Positions 8,603 to 18,117 are shown, counted from the stretch's first letter. The stretch is 64,000 nt of DNA from Bryobacteraceae bacterium (GCA_041394945.1 JAWKHH010000004.1:1116001-1180000); one strand, 5' to 3'. Notes: a model not told the origin generated them from the letters alone. Made by a program: numbers and translations.

Positions 8603-9412
8603 CTAGCGCTTCGAACGCCGTCCGCCGCCCATGGTGGGCATCTCCATCTTCCTGGCGTTGCCGGTGGAGAAGTCGGCGTCTGAGAAGGAAGCCTTGTTCA
8701 CGGACTTGACGTCGGTGGTGGTTACCGGCTGGCCGTTGGCGAAGGCGACGTGGTGAACCGGCAGGCCCTTGATATCAGGCTCTGCCATGGTTTCGATCCC
8801 CTTGGGCGCGAGCGGCGAGTTTGCGGACATGCGAGCGAAGCCGGCGATGAACTCGCGCATCTTGCCGAACACCTGATAGGCGCCGGGATCCATGCTGACC
8901 GCGTTGGGAGCCGCGGCGCACATCTCGGACACCTTCTGGCCGTTGCGAGTGCCCTCGTACTGCGTGCAGCGGAAGCCGTTCATGGTGGCGGAGCCCTTGG
9001 CTGCGTACACGGTCTTGGCCGGAGCCGCCGCGGGTGCGCCGCCCATCTTGCCCTTCATCATCTTCTCGATCATGGCGCGCTGGTCGGGCGGCATCGCCTT
9101 GAGCTTCTCCTCCATCGCCGACATCATTCCCTGCACCTGGTTGGCCATCTGATCCATCGTGGCCTGGTCGATCTCGCGAAACTCGTTGCGGTTGTTGTCG
9201 ACCATCACCAAGCGGTTGCCGCCGGCGGTGAGAAACAAGATCGACATGTTCTGTTTGCCTTTGATGTTCATCCGGATGCGCGTATCTTCGATGAGCATCT
9301 CCTGATTCATCACGGCGCCCGACGCCTGCTCCTTGGTTTCGCTGACGATGCGAACACCGGCGCACAGCGGCGCAACGGCAAGACTGGCCGCCAGGATTCT
9401 CCGGAAGTTCAT
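8603..9412 (-). CDS. DUF4412 domain protein
   Basis: About 269 residues. The ATG at 9412 is preferred because GGAG sits 9 bases upstream and it opens the signal peptide MNFRRILAASLAVAPLCAG; ATG at 9418 and TTG at 9427 are alternatives. The mature protein has the 'MLIEDTRIRMNIKGKQN', 'LFLTAGGNRLVMVDNNRNEFREID' and 'GFRCTQYEGTRNGQKVSEMC' phrases characteristic of DUF4412, a periplasmic beta-rich family, with a Met/Lys-rich helical insert in the middle (about 85-125). Function is unknown. The S9-NHL gene stops only a few bases upstream. Confidence 0.75.
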   Translation of the reverse strand: MNFRRILAASLAVAPLCAGVRIVSETKEQASGAVMNQEMLIEDTRIRMNIKGKQNMSILFLTAGGNRLVMVDNNRNEFREIDQATMDQMANQVQGMMSAMEEKLKAMPPDQRAMIEKMMKGKMGGAPAAAPAKTVYAAKGSATMNGFRCTQYEGTRNGQKVSEMCAAAPNAVSMDPGAYQVFGKMREFIAGFARMSANSPLAPKGIETMAEPDIKGLPVHHVAFANGQPVTTTDVKSVNKASFSDADFSTGNARKMEMPTMGGGRRSKR

Positions 9413-9428
9413 AGTCATACTCTCCAAC

Positions 9429-12400
9429 TTAGCGCAGACGGACGATGCGGTGGTTGTAGCTGTCTGCGACGTACACCGCGCCGGAGGCGCGCGCGTAGAC
9501 TCCGTGCGGCCGATTGAGCGGGCCGGGAACGCCGGAGCCGGCGATGGTGGTCAACGTGCCGGATCGCGGCGAGTAGCGCCGCACGAGATGATTCTCGGCG
9601 TCGGCAATGAGGACGTCGCCGTTCCGTTCCACGGTGAGATGTTTCGGACCTTTGAGATCCGGCTGGAACTGGCCGGGCCGGATGAGCGTGCGGATTCGGC
9701 CGTCCGAGCCGACGACGCGAAGCGCGTTGCCGCGGCGTTCGAGGATGTAGAACTCGCCCGTCCGGGCGACGGCGATGGCGCGCGGATCGACAAGGGGGGC
9801 GGTTGCGGCGGCGTCTCCGTCCGCGGGTTCGGCGGAGCGCCCGTTGCCGGCTACGGTGGCAACCGTCCCGGTGCCGAGGTCCACCATGCGAACGCGGATG
9901 TTGCCGAGATCGGCGATGTAGAGACGATTTCGCGCGGCATCCAGATCGATGCCGAAGATGCCTTTGAAGGTGGCGCTTGTGGCTGGGCCGGCGTCGCCGG
10001 AGAAACCGGCTTCGCCGTTGCCGGCAATTGTCGTGATGATACCCGTATTGAGATCGATGCGGCGGACGCGATTGTTGTGCGTGTCGGCGACGTACAACTC
10101 GTCGCGCGGTGAAATGACGATGCCGTGGGGCTCGTGGAACCGGGCATCGCGGGCGGGTCCGCCGTCGCCGGCGAAACCCGCTTCCCGCGAGCCCGCGAAG
10201 ATGGTGGCGGTTCCGTCCGGCGCGATGCGGTGCAGACGGTTGCCCTTGTACTCGACAACGTAGGCGTTGTTCTTTGAGTCGAAGGCGATGCCGAAGGGCT
10301 CCACGAACCCGGCGTTCGCGGCGAACGGTTCCAACGCGGCCGGGCCGGACTCCCTGGGCGCAGCGTTCTTCACGTGTTTGTCGAACCATTCGATGGTTTC
10401 CGTGAGAGTTGTTTCGATGCTCTCGCGGCCGGAATAGCCGTGCGACTCGTGCGGCAGGTAGACGAAGCGCGCCGTGCCGCCGTTGCCGCGGATCGCCTGG
10501 TACATGCGTTCGCTTTGGATCGGGAATGTGCCGGGGTTGTTGTCGGCCATGCCGTGGATGAACAGAATCGGCTCCTTGAGTTTTTGCGCGTGCATGAACG
10601 GCGACATCTTCAGGTAGATCTCGGGAGCCTCCCAGAATGTGCGCGGCTCGGCCTGGAATCCGAAAGGAGTAAGCGTGCGGTTATAAGCGCCGCTCCGAGC
10701 CACGCCGGCCCGGAACAGGTCTGAATGGGCGAGCAAGTTCGCCGTCATGAACGCGCCGTAGCTGTGGCCGCCCACTCCGACGCGGTCCGGGTCGGTGACT
10801 CCCATCGCCGCCGCCTTGTCGATGGCCGCCTTGGCGCTGGAAACCACCTGCTCGATGTAGGTGTTGTTCGCGGTTTCCGGCGTCCCGATCACGGGCATGG
10901 TGGCGCCGTCGAGGATCGCGTAGCCGGCAAGCAGAAGAAACAGGTGCGACGCTCCGGCGATGGTGGTGAAGCGCTTGGTGGATCCCGACACCTGCGCCGC
11001 CACGGAGGCGTCGCCGAACTCACGCGGATATGCCCAAACGATGGTCGGGAGCCGGGTTCCTTCCTTGTGGCCGGGCGGCAGATAGAGCGTAAACGAGAGG
11101 CCCACGCCATCGGCTCGTTTGTAAGTCACCAGTTCCTTGTGGATGGTGCGCAGTTCCGGAGCCGGATCTTTTGCGAAGGTAAGTTGCGTGCGACGGCCGT
11201 TGGCGAGGAGATAGTAATTTGGCGGATCGGTGGGGCTCTCGCCGCGGATCAACAGCCGCGCGCCTTGGTCATCCAGAACGGAGGCGACGGTTTCGTAGCG
11301 TTCCGGATCGCAATGGAAGATCCGCGTGGTCTTGCGGGTCGCGAGGTCGAAGCGGTCCAGAAAGGGCCGGTCGCCTTCCGGCGATGCACCGTCGCCGGTA
11401 AGGAATATGGCGTTGCCCGCGGTCAGGATGACGCGTTGGCCGGAGGGCAGCGTCTTGCGAACCGGGGTTCCAGGGTCGTGATAGCGATCCTGGCTGCTCA
11501 GGCTGAACAGTTCGGCGGGTTCGCCGCCCTTTGTTTGGATGAAGGTTCGCAGCCAGCGCTTCGAACGCTCGTAATCGGCGTACCAGCGCATCCCATTCTC
11601 GCCGTGGGCCAAGCCGCGGAGCCGTTCCGGAACCAACACCGCCTCGCTCGCCTCGCCCGCGAATGGCGCCTGCCAGGTCATGATGCGATCGCGATGCGGA
11701 ACCTTTTCCTTAGGATTGCCGCCGTCCAGCGCCTCCACCCATTCGATCGTCGCGGGCGCGCTGGGGTCCCATCCGAGGTTTCGCGGGCCGGTGCGGACGC
11801 CATCGATCGGGACGCGATCCGCCATGGGGAGGCTGGCGACCTTCTTGACGAGCGTTCCGCGGAGTGTCCAGACCTCAGCGTCGCGGGGAAACGAGAAAGC
11901 AGTGAGCAGGTAGGAGTAGGGCTTGCGCACGAACTCGACAAGTAAGTGGCGGCCATCCGGCGCGGGCTCGGCGCCGAGGAAAACATGCGGCGCGCCGATT
12001 GGCCGGGAAGCGCCCGTGGAGGCGTTCACTGCGGCCAACTGAGCCGTGGCGTAGTAGTCGAACAACGCTTCGTCGTAGGGCGAGGCGAGGAGATCCTGGT
12101 AGGTGCGTACCGGTCCGGCCTTACCGGAGGTTTCCTGAACCACGGGACCGGTTGGCGCCGTAGGCTCGGCCGGCGGCGGGCCACGCCGCGCGGGAACAAG
12201 CTGCGCGAGCAATTCCTGGCTTCCGGGCAACCACTGGAGAGGCTCGCCGACAGCGGCATTGATCGCGATGTTCGGCAGCCGCCGGATGGCGCCCGTGGCG
12301 GCATCTCCGACCCACAACTCCACCGAACTCGCGGCCCGGTTTAGCAGAGCGAAGCGCTTGCCATCCGGACTCCAGCGCGGCGGGGAAAGAACCGCGGACT

Positions 12401-12719
12401 CGGGAACCGCCAGCTTCAACGGCTTGGCGTCCGCCGCCAGCGCCGAGAGCGTGAGCCTCCATCCGGTCCAGCCGGTTTGCGGACCGTTGCTCGCGGGATC
12501 GATCCGGAAGCCCGCCAGCCGCAGTACGGGCCGCGCGAGTTCCGCGATCGGCGGATAGCGCCGCGCCTCAATGAAGAGTGCGTGCGTATGTGTGGGGTTC
12601 ACGGAAGCAATCGGCGGCGCCGGCGCGTCGAGAATGTCCTGGATGGCCTTGGGCGGCTTCTTATAGCCCTCGGCGGCAAAGGCGCCCAGCGCCAGCAGGG
12701 CAAGAACAAGGTGTTTCAT
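9429..12719 (-). CDS. S9 prolyl-oligopeptidase-family peptidase fused to an NHL propeller
   Basis: About 1096 residues from the ATG at 12719 (signal peptide MKHLVLALLALGAFAA). Residues about 30-560 form the S9 propeller. The alpha/beta-hydrolase domain shows the nucleophile in GVGGHSYGAFM (Ser about 651), the Asp in HGMADNNPG (about 725) and the His in LPHESHGYSG (about 760). The peptidase similarity ends near residue 785, and an NHL-type propeller then runs to the C-terminus, with repeats such as 'PHGIVISPRDELYVADTHNNRVRRID' shortened forms and 'AGNGEAGFSGDAGPA'. No second signal peptide or start lies between the two halves. A TATACT lies 13 bases upstream of the ATG. It is probably the first gene of the six-gene minus-strand operon. 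The fusion itself is unusual. Confidence 0.85.
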   Translation of the reverse strand: MKHLVLALLALGAFAAEGYKKPPKAIQDILDAPAPPIASVNPTHTHALFIEARRYPPIAELARPVLRLAGFRIDPASNGPQTGWTGWRLTLSALAADAKPLKLAVPESAVLSPPRWSPDGKRFALLNRAASSVELWVGDAATGAIRRLPNIAINAAVGEPLQWLPGSQELLAQLVPARRGPPPAEPTAPTGPVVQETSGKAGPVRTYQDLLASPYDEALFDYYATAQLAAVNASTGASRPIGAPHVFLGAEPAPDGRHLLVEFVRKPYSYLLTAFSFPRDAEVWTLRGTLVKKVASLPMADRVPIDGVRTGPRNLGWDPSAPATIEWVEALDGGNPKEKVPHRDRIMTWQAPFAGEASEAVLVPERLRGLAHGENGMRWYADYERSKRWLRTFIQTKGGEPAELFSLSSQDRYHDPGTPVRKTLPSGQRVILTAGNAIFLTGDGASPEGDRPFLDRFDLATRKTTRIFHCDPERYETVASVLDDQGARLLIRGESPTDPPNYYLLANGRRTQLTFAKDPAPELRTIHKELVTYKRADGVGLSFTLYLPPGHKEGTRLPTIVWAYPREFGDASVAAQVSGSTKRFTTIAGASHLFLLLAGYAILDGATMPVIGTPETANNTYIEQVVSSAKAAIDKAAAMGVTDPDRVGVGGHSYGAFMTANLLAHSDLFRAGVARSGAYNRTLTPFGFQAEPRTFWEAPEIYLKMSPFMHAQKLKEPILFIHGMADNNPGTFPIQSERMYQAIRGNGGTARFVYLPHESHGYSGRESIETTLTETIEWFDKHVKNAAPRESGPAALEPFAANAGFVEPFGIAFDSKNNAYVVEYKGNRLHRIAPDGTATIFAGSREAGFAGDGGPARDARFHEPHGIVISPRDELYVADTHNNRVRRIDLNTGIITTIAGNGEAGFSGDAGPATSATFKGIFGIDLDAARNRLYIADLGNIRVRMVDLGTGTVATVAGNGRSAEPADGDAAATAPLVDPRAIAVARTGEFYILERRGNALRVVGSDGRIRTLIRPGQFQPDLKGPKHLTVERNGDVLIADAENHLVRRYSPRSGTLTTIAGSGVPGPLNRPHGVYARASGAVYVADSYNHRIVRLR

Positions 12720-12761
12720 GAGGAACGGCCCCAGTATAGCGTCAGGCCCAGTGGCGCGAGG

Positions 12762-12767
12762 TAAACT
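12762..12767 (+). promoter_or_regulatory. Candidate -10 element, leaderless-type
   Basis: GGTAAACT ends six bases before the ATG of the small lipoprotein gene, and there is no Shine-Dalgarno sequence. It matches the GGTARAMT pattern seen before several other starts in this window. No clear -35 is visible. Confidence 0.4.
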
Positions 12768-12773
12768 GTTCGG

Positions 12774-12887
12774 ATGAGGAAGCGGCTCTTTTGCGCGGCT
12801 GCGTTGGCTTTGTTTCTGGCGGCTTGCGCCGAGAAGAATGTGGTGAAGACGCCGGTACCGCCGGCGCCTCCGCGGCAACTCCGATGA
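12774..12887 (+). CDS. 37-residue lipoprotein, coupled to PSD1 gene
   Basis: A very short open frame encoding a complete lipoprotein signal: MRKRLFCAAALALFLAAC, lipobox LAAC, then AEKNVVKTPVPPAPPRQLR. The mature peptide would be only about 20 residues, Pro-rich and basic, acylated at the Cys. The stop overlaps the ATG of the following PSD1 gene (ATGA at 12884-12887), so the two are probably translationally coupled. It could be a real small lipoprotein or chiefly a leader that sets translation of the downstream gene. No family is recognised. Confidence 0.65.
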   Translation: MRKRLFCAAALALFLAACAEKNVVKTPVPPAPPRQLR

Positions 12888-15409
12888 GAACCGCGGTGGC
12901 GGTGCTTGCGGCATGGACTGCCTTCGCCGCGTCTCCGGAGGATTTTGAGAAGCGGATCCGGCCTATTCTTGCGTCGCGCTGCGGCGATTGTCACAACGCG
13001 AAATCGCGCATGGGCGGAGTGGACCTCTCGAGCGCGGCGGCGTTTCGCTCCGGGCCGGGCGCGCCACGCGTGGCGGCGGCCATTTCCTACGACGGCAAGG
13101 TGAAGATGCCACCCACGGGCAAGCTGCCGGCCGCGGAATACGCGACGCTGCGCGAGTGGCTCGAGTCGGGCGCCGTGTGGCCGGAAGCGGCGGCGGCGGT
13201 GAGCGCGGCACGTTGGTGGTCCTTCGAACCGGTGCGGCCCGTTGAGGGCGAATCGATCGACTCACTCTGGCGCGCCGGCCTGCGGAAAGCGGGCCTGGAT
13301 CCGGCTGGCCGGGCGGAGAAACTGACGCTGCTGCGGCGCGCGACGTTCGACCTCACAGGTTTGCCGCCGACCGAGACCGAGATGGATGCCTTCGAGCGGG
13401 ACCAATCGCCGGAGGCTTTTTCGCGTGTGGTGGACCGGCTGCTGGCCTCCCCGCGATACGGCGAAAAATGGGGGCGGCATTGGCTGGACGTAGCGCGCTA
13501 TGCCGATTCCACCGGCGCCGACGAGGACCATCGCTATCCGCATGCGTGGCGGTATCGCGATTGGGTGATCGCGGCGTTCAACAACGACATGCCGTACAAC
13601 CAGTTCGTGCGAGCCCAGATCGCCGGCGACACACTGGCGGCTCCGGACGGCGCGGAGGTGAACGTAGATGGCATCGTTGCCACCGGTTTTCTGGCGCTCG
13701 GGCCGAAGCTCATCGCCGAGCAGGACAAGGTAAAAATGTTCTACGACATCGTCGATGAACAGATCGATACGACCGGGCGGACGTTCCTCGGGCTGACGCT
13801 CGGCTGCGCGCGCTGTCACGACCATAAGTTCGATCCGGTGACGGCGAAAGACTACTACTCGCTGGCGGCCATCTTCGCATCCACGAAGCAACTGGCGCAG
13901 TTGGAAGGGACCGTTTCGAAGCTGTACTTCGCGCCGCTGGTTGGGAAGGCGGAGGCGGGCGCCTATCAACAGCACCAATCGTGGATCGAGGCGAAACAGA
14001 AAGAGATCGATGGGGTATTGGCCAAGGAAACAGCGCGATACCGCGAAGGGCTGATCCCGGATCTGGCGCGATACCTGCTGGCGGCGCGGGGCTTCGGCTC
14101 CCGCGATGGCCTGGACGCCAAGGTGGTGGACCGGTTCGCGAAGTATCTTGCTCCCAACGGCGAGCGGCGGCCGCACATCGAAGCAATCCAGCAGGCGGAT
14201 GCCGCTGCCGCACCCTCGGTGGCGGAACGGTTCGCGCGGGAGTTCCGGGAAGAGGTTGCGCGGCGGAAGAAGAAGGAAAAGGTGTTCGCCGGCGACAACC
14301 GCTTCTACACCGAAGTGGTTGCCACCGCCGGTCCATTTGGGCTGCACAAGGAGGATCGCGACGCCGTGCTCAGCGCGGCCGCCAAGGCGGACCTTGCGCG
14401 GTTGGAATCGGAGTTGGCGGAGCTGAAGGCATCCGGTCCGCCTGAGCCGCCGATGGCGTGCGCCGTGGCCGAGGGCGAGCCGGTGGAGCAGCACGTTTTC
14501 GTTCGCGGAAACCCGGCGGCGAAGGGCGAGCCTGTTTCGCAGCGGATGCCGGAGTTCCTGGCCGCCGGGAAACAGCCGGAAGTCAGGGCCGGCAGCGGGC
14601 GCCGGGAGTTGGCCGCTTGGATAGCCTCGCCGGCGAATCCGTTGACCGCGCGCGTGATGGTGAATCGCATCTGGCAGGGGCACTTCGGCGAGGGGCTTGT
14701 TCGAACGGCTTCGAACTTCGGGAAGATGGGCGAGAAGCCGTCGCATCCGGAACTGTTGGACTATCTCGCCGGTGAATTCGTTCGCGGCGGCTGGAGCGTG
14801 AAGGCGATGCACCGGGCCATCATGCTCTCCGAGCCATATCTTTTGCGCAGCGCAGCGTCGGACCCGAAGGACGCGGAAAATCGAATGCTCGCGCATTACC
14901 CGCGGCGCCGGCTTGCCGTGGAGGAAATGCGCGACGCGATGTTGTTCGTCGACGGATCCCTGGATCTGTCGATGGGCGGGACCTACCAATCGGGCACGGG
15001 AACGGATAAGGAGTTCAGTGACGACCGCAAGAGTATCGATCCATCCTCGGTGCCTCGGCGGCTCGTCTACCTGCCGTTGCGGCGATCGAACCTGCCGAGT
15101 CTTCTGAATCTGTTCGATTTTGGCGACGCCACCACGCCCGGCGATGGCCGCTCCCAAACCAACGTGGCCCCGCAAGCGCTGTTCATGATGAATAGCCCGT
15201 TTGTTCAGGCTAGGGCCCAGCGCCTGGCAGGCATTGTCGGCGATGACGTTGCCGGCGCGTTCGCCCGGGTGCTCAACCGGCGGGCGTCGGCCGACGAAGT
15301 CCGGCAGGCGCGAGCGTATGTCTCGGGTTTTCCGGGCGAGCGGAAACTCGCGTGGATGAGCTACTACCAAACGCTATTGGCTTCGAACGAGTTTCTTTAT
15401 GTCGATTGA
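12884..15409 (+). CDS. PSD1 / planctomycete cytochrome C domain protein (DUF1549-DUF1553)
   Basis: About 841 residues from the ATG at 12884 (signal peptide MRTAVAVLAAWTAFAAS). The N-terminal haem-binding motif is CGDCH (residues 33-37) in the phrase 'RPILASRCGDCHNAKS', typical of the planctomycete cytochrome C domain. DUF1549 follows ('LRRATFDLTGLPPTETEMDAF', 'YGEKWGRHWLDVARYAD') with a second CARCH motif near residue 308 (GCARCHDHKFDPV). DUF1553 ends the protein ('NPLTARVMVNRIWQGHFGEGLV'). Such exported multidomain cytochrome-like proteins occur with DUF1501 partners; their reaction is not established. The DUF1501 gene begins 11 bases before this stop. Confidence 0.92.
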   Translation: MRTAVAVLAAWTAFAASPEDFEKRIRPILASRCGDCHNAKSRMGGVDLSSAAAFRSGPGAPRVAAAISYDGKVKMPPTGKLPAAEYATLREWLESGAVWPEAAAAVSAARWWSFEPVRPVEGESIDSLWRAGLRKAGLDPAGRAEKLTLLRRATFDLTGLPPTETEMDAFERDQSPEAFSRVVDRLLASPRYGEKWGRHWLDVARYADSTGADEDHRYPHAWRYRDWVIAAFNNDMPYNQFVRAQIAGDTLAAPDGAEVNVDGIVATGFLALGPKLIAEQDKVKMFYDIVDEQIDTTGRTFLGLTLGCARCHDHKFDPVTAKDYYSLAAIFASTKQLAQLEGTVSKLYFAPLVGKAEAGAYQQHQSWIEAKQKEIDGVLAKETARYREGLIPDLARYLLAARGFGSRDGLDAKVVDRFAKYLAPNGERRPHIEAIQQADAAAAPSVAERFAREFREEVARRKKKEKVFAGDNRFYTEVVATAGPFGLHKEDRDAVLSAAAKADLARLESELAELKASGPPEPPMACAVAEGEPVEQHVFVRGNPAAKGEPVSQRMPEFLAAGKQPEVRAGSGRRELAAWIASPANPLTARVMVNRIWQGHFGEGLVRTASNFGKMGEKPSHPELLDYLAGEFVRGGWSVKAMHRAIMLSEPYLLRSAASDPKDAENRMLAHYPRRRLAVEEMRDAMLFVDGSLDLSMGGTYQSGTGTDKEFSDDRKSIDPSSVPRRLVYLPLRRSNLPSLLNLFDFGDATTPGDGRSQTNVAPQALFMMNSPFVQARAQRLAGIVGDDVAGAFARVLNRRASADEVRQARAYVSGFPGERKLAWMSYYQTLLASNEFLYVD

Positions 15410-16811
15410 TCTTCTCTCCCGGCGCAACTGGCTACGGGAAACAGCCGCCGGGTTTGGGTTCTTCGGTCTGCGCGGTTTACTTGCCGAGGAAGCTCGCGAT
15501 CCGCTGGCGCCCCGCGCTCCGCACCACACGCCGCGCGCCAAACGGGTGATCTTCCTGTTCATGCACGGCGGACCGTCGCACATGGATACGTTCGATCCCA
15601 AGCCGCGACTCGATCGGGACCACGGCAAGCCGCTGCCGTTCGCGCGGCCGCTGACGTTTGCGGAGGGACAGACCGGAACGCTGCTAAAGTCGCCATGGGC
15701 CTTCCAGCGGTACGGACAAAGCGGGCTGCCGGTGAGTGAACTGTTTCCGAACGTGGCGCGGCACGCCGATGATCTGTGCATTCTGCGGTCCATGGTGGGC
15801 GACTCGGTGGCGCATGGGGGCGCAGTGCTGCAGTTGCACACCGGCTCAAACACGTTCACGCGCCCGGCCGCCGGCGCATGGGTGGTGTACGGGCTGGGCA
15901 CGGAGAATCGGAACCTGCCGGCATACATCACGCTGAAGCCGGGCCTTTCGCATGGCGGAGCGAAGAACTGGAGTTCCGGGTTTCTGCCTGCGTCGTTCCA
16001 AGGCACCGCGGTGGGACACGGCGGCATACCGGCGGATCAACTCACGGAGCCGATCGAGTTTCTGCGCAATACCGGACTCAATGCCGAGCAGCAGCGCTAT
16101 GAACTCGACATGCTGCAGAAGATGAATCGCGCGGCGGCGCAGCGCTCCGGCGGCGATCCGGAACTGGAAGCGCGGATCGAGGCGTTCGAGCTCGCGTTCC
16201 GGATGCAGACTGAAGCGCCGGAGGCGTTCGACATCTCCCGCGAGAGCGAAGCGACGAAGCGGTTGTACGGCATGGATGAGAAGGTGACGCACGATTTCGG
16301 CTGGCAATGCCTGATGGCGCGCCGCCTGGCCGAACGCGGCGTGCGGTTCATTCAGATCAACCACGAGTACGGGCCCGGAAACGAAGTGGGCTGGGATGCG
16401 CATAGCGAGTTGATCCGCCTCCACACGCGGACCGCGGCGATGGTGGATAAACCGATCGCCGGGCTGTTGGCGGATCTGAAAGCGCGTGGATTGCTGGCTG
16501 ACACGCTTCTGGTGTGGGGCGGGGAGTTCGGACGGACGCCCATTGCGCAGGCGGGCGACGGCCGCGATCACAACCCGTACGGCTACACCATGTGGATGGC
16601 GGGCGGCGGCGTGAAGGGCGGCTACGCCTATGGCGCCACCGATGAGTTCGGCTACTACGCTGTAGAGGACCGAATGCACATCCATGATATGCACGCGACG
16701 ATGCTGCACATCCTTGGCATGGACCATACGCGCCTCACCTACTTCCACGGCGGCCGCAATCATCGTTTGACCGATGTGGCGGGCGTGGTGGCAGAGAAGA
16801 TCCTGGCCTGA
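15399..16811 (+). CDS. DUF1501 family protein
   Basis: A 470-residue Tat-type exported protein (SRRNWLRETAAGFGFFGLRGLLA). The DUF1501 hallmarks are present: 'VIFLFMHGGPSHMDTFDPKP' near the N-terminus, 'LWGG EFGRTP'-like text (VWGGEFGRTPIAQAGDGRDHNPYGY) and a C-terminal 'HDMHATMLHILGMDHTRLTY'. The fold is sulfatase/alkaline-phosphatase-like with a predicted metal site, but no activity is established. The start overlaps the PSD1 gene by 11 bases. The pair is the first of two such modules in the window. Confidence 0.92.
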   Translation: MSIDLLSRRNWLRETAAGFGFFGLRGLLAEEARDPLAPRAPHHTPRAKRVIFLFMHGGPSHMDTFDPKPRLDRDHGKPLPFARPLTFAEGQTGTLLKSPWAFQRYGQSGLPVSELFPNVARHADDLCILRSMVGDSVAHGGAVLQLHTGSNTFTRPAAGAWVVYGLGTENRNLPAYITLKPGLSHGGAKNWSSGFLPASFQGTAVGHGGIPADQLTEPIEFLRNTGLNAEQQRYELDMLQKMNRAAAQRSGGDPELEARIEAFELAFRMQTEAPEAFDISRESEATKRLYGMDEKVTHDFGWQCLMARRLAERGVRFIQINHEYGPGNEVGWDAHSELIRLHTRTAAMVDKPIAGLLADLKARGLLADTLLVWGGEFGRTPIAQAGDGRDHNPYGYTMWMAGGGVKGGYAYGATDEFGYYAVEDRMHIHDMHATMLHILGMDHTRLTYFHGGRNHRLTDVAGVVAEKILA

Positions 16812-16835
16812 GCCCCGACGAGTTTACCGTTGTAA

Positions 16836-16857
16836 CGCGGGGGTAACATCCCCCGCG
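16836..16857. terminator. Strong GC hairpin after the DUF1501 gene
   Basis: An 8-bp perfect inverted repeat (CGCGGGGG / CCCCCGCG) encloses the loop TAACAT, 24 bases after the DUF1501 stop. There is no U tract, so it would be a non-canonical terminator or an mRNA 3'-end stabiliser. Confidence 0.45.
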
Positions 16858-16925
16858 CCCGACTCCCCAAGAGAACGCACCTGCGTTCTGCTTCATAGAC
16901 ATCGCGAAAAGGAGAACTCACAACG

Positions 16926-18107
16926 ATGAGCAAGAAGACGTGTGCGTTGACGGCACTGTCGTGCGCACTGGCCATGGGTCAAACCAACCCTGGCCCCGGC
17001 TGCCGCATCGATCCGGCGTCCCCGTCGATTGGCGCGGACGTGCCGGCCACATACTTCGGCGCGGCGCCATCCAGCGTGCAGAAGGAACTGGTGGGCCCGT
17101 TGCAGTTGCTGACGGCGGGGCAATTGGATCAGCGAGCGGGCACCATTCGCCTCCCCTTGTACCGGGGGCGCGTCCGGCAAGGCGGACGGACGGTTTGGTA
17201 CATCCTCACGGATACGACGGATAAAGGAAATGCGGAAGCGCTCGGGCTCAACTTCGCGCCGAAGCTCTTCTACGCGGCGGTATCCGGCGCGGCTGTCCGC
17301 AGCGCGCAGTTGATGCCGAACGGCACGCTCGAGTTTGAGCGGGGATCGGTGGACTTCAGCCCGGAACACTCCGTCGTGCCGGGTCCGCAGAGCGCTCCGT
17401 TCCCACCGCAAGTGGCGCAGCCGGGATCGGTGGGCGACGCCAGCTACAGTCCGTTGATTCGCATTGAGAACGCCGGCGGGCATATCTACAATGCGCCGAT
17501 CATCGCGATGGGAGACAACGTGAGTGAGTTCATGGTGAACGGCCAGCCGAACCGCAGCCTGGTTCACGACAAGGTGGTTTCGATCAGCATCAGCCCCGAC
17601 AATCCGTTTGCCTCCACGGTAACGCTGGCGCTGACGCCAGGCTTCAGTTTCGCGAAGCCAGTGCTGTACTTGAGCACGGATGCATCGGCCGTTCTGGCCG
17701 CTGCTCTCGAAGGCGCCACCCTCGCGCCGGGATTGCAGGAGATCCAGCTTGGCAACGATGACAGCGCGTTCAGCGCGGTGGAACGCCTGTTCCTCACGGT
17801 GAACGGCCCGACGGGATGCGACAATCCGCAGCGGCAGGGGTTGGTGAGCGCGCTGGTGGATGGCCGGTCTCCACTCAACGTGTTAGGCGGCATTCCCACG
17901 GTGGCCACCGACTACAGTCCCCTTTGGGACGTGAATGTAGGTGAGTGGACGCAGCAGGCGGTGGACCGCGGCTGGCGGTCTCGTGTGATCGAAGAGTTCC
18001 AGGTTCTGGCGCTGGTGGAAGCCGGCGCAATCACCGGACCGGGCGGAGCCCCATACGGATCGGCAGGGTTTGTCGTGAACTGCCCGATCGTTTTCCGTTT
18101 CCTATAG
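16926..18107 (+). CDS. Secreted protein of unknown function
   Basis: A 393-residue protein. GGAG lies about 11 bases upstream of the ATG. It has a signal peptide (KKTCALTALSCALAMG). The mature part has no domain that can be named. Notable stretches are 'LPLYRGRVRQGGRTVWYILTDTTDKGNAEALGLNFAPKL'-type text, cut here for brevity, and a C-terminal 'PYGSAGFVVNCPIVFRFL'. The mix of beta-rich text and a C-terminal Phe-x-Leu could suit a periplasmic or surface protein. The YHS protein gene starts 10 bases downstream, implying an operon. No function is proposed. Confidence 0.7.
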   Translation: MSKKTCALTALSCALAMGQTNPGPGCRIDPASPSIGADVPATYFGAAPSSVQKELVGPLQLLTAGQLDQRAGTIRLPLYRGRVRQGGRTVWYILTDTTDKGNAEALGLNFAPKLFYAAVSGAAVRSAQLMPNGTLEFERGSVDFSPEHSVVPGPQSAPFPPQVAQPGSVGDASYSPLIRIENAGGHIYNAPIIAMGDNVSEFMVNGQPNRSLVHDKVVSISISPDNPFASTVTLALTPGFSFAKPVLYLSTDASAVLAAALEGATLAPGLQEIQLGNDDSAFSAVERLFLTVNGPTGCDNPQRQGLVSALVDGRSPLNVLGGIPTVATDYSPLWDVNVGEWTQQAVDRGWRSRVIEEFQVLALVEAGAITGPGGAPYGSAGFVVNCPIVFRFL

Positions 18108-18117
18108 GTGATGGAGC

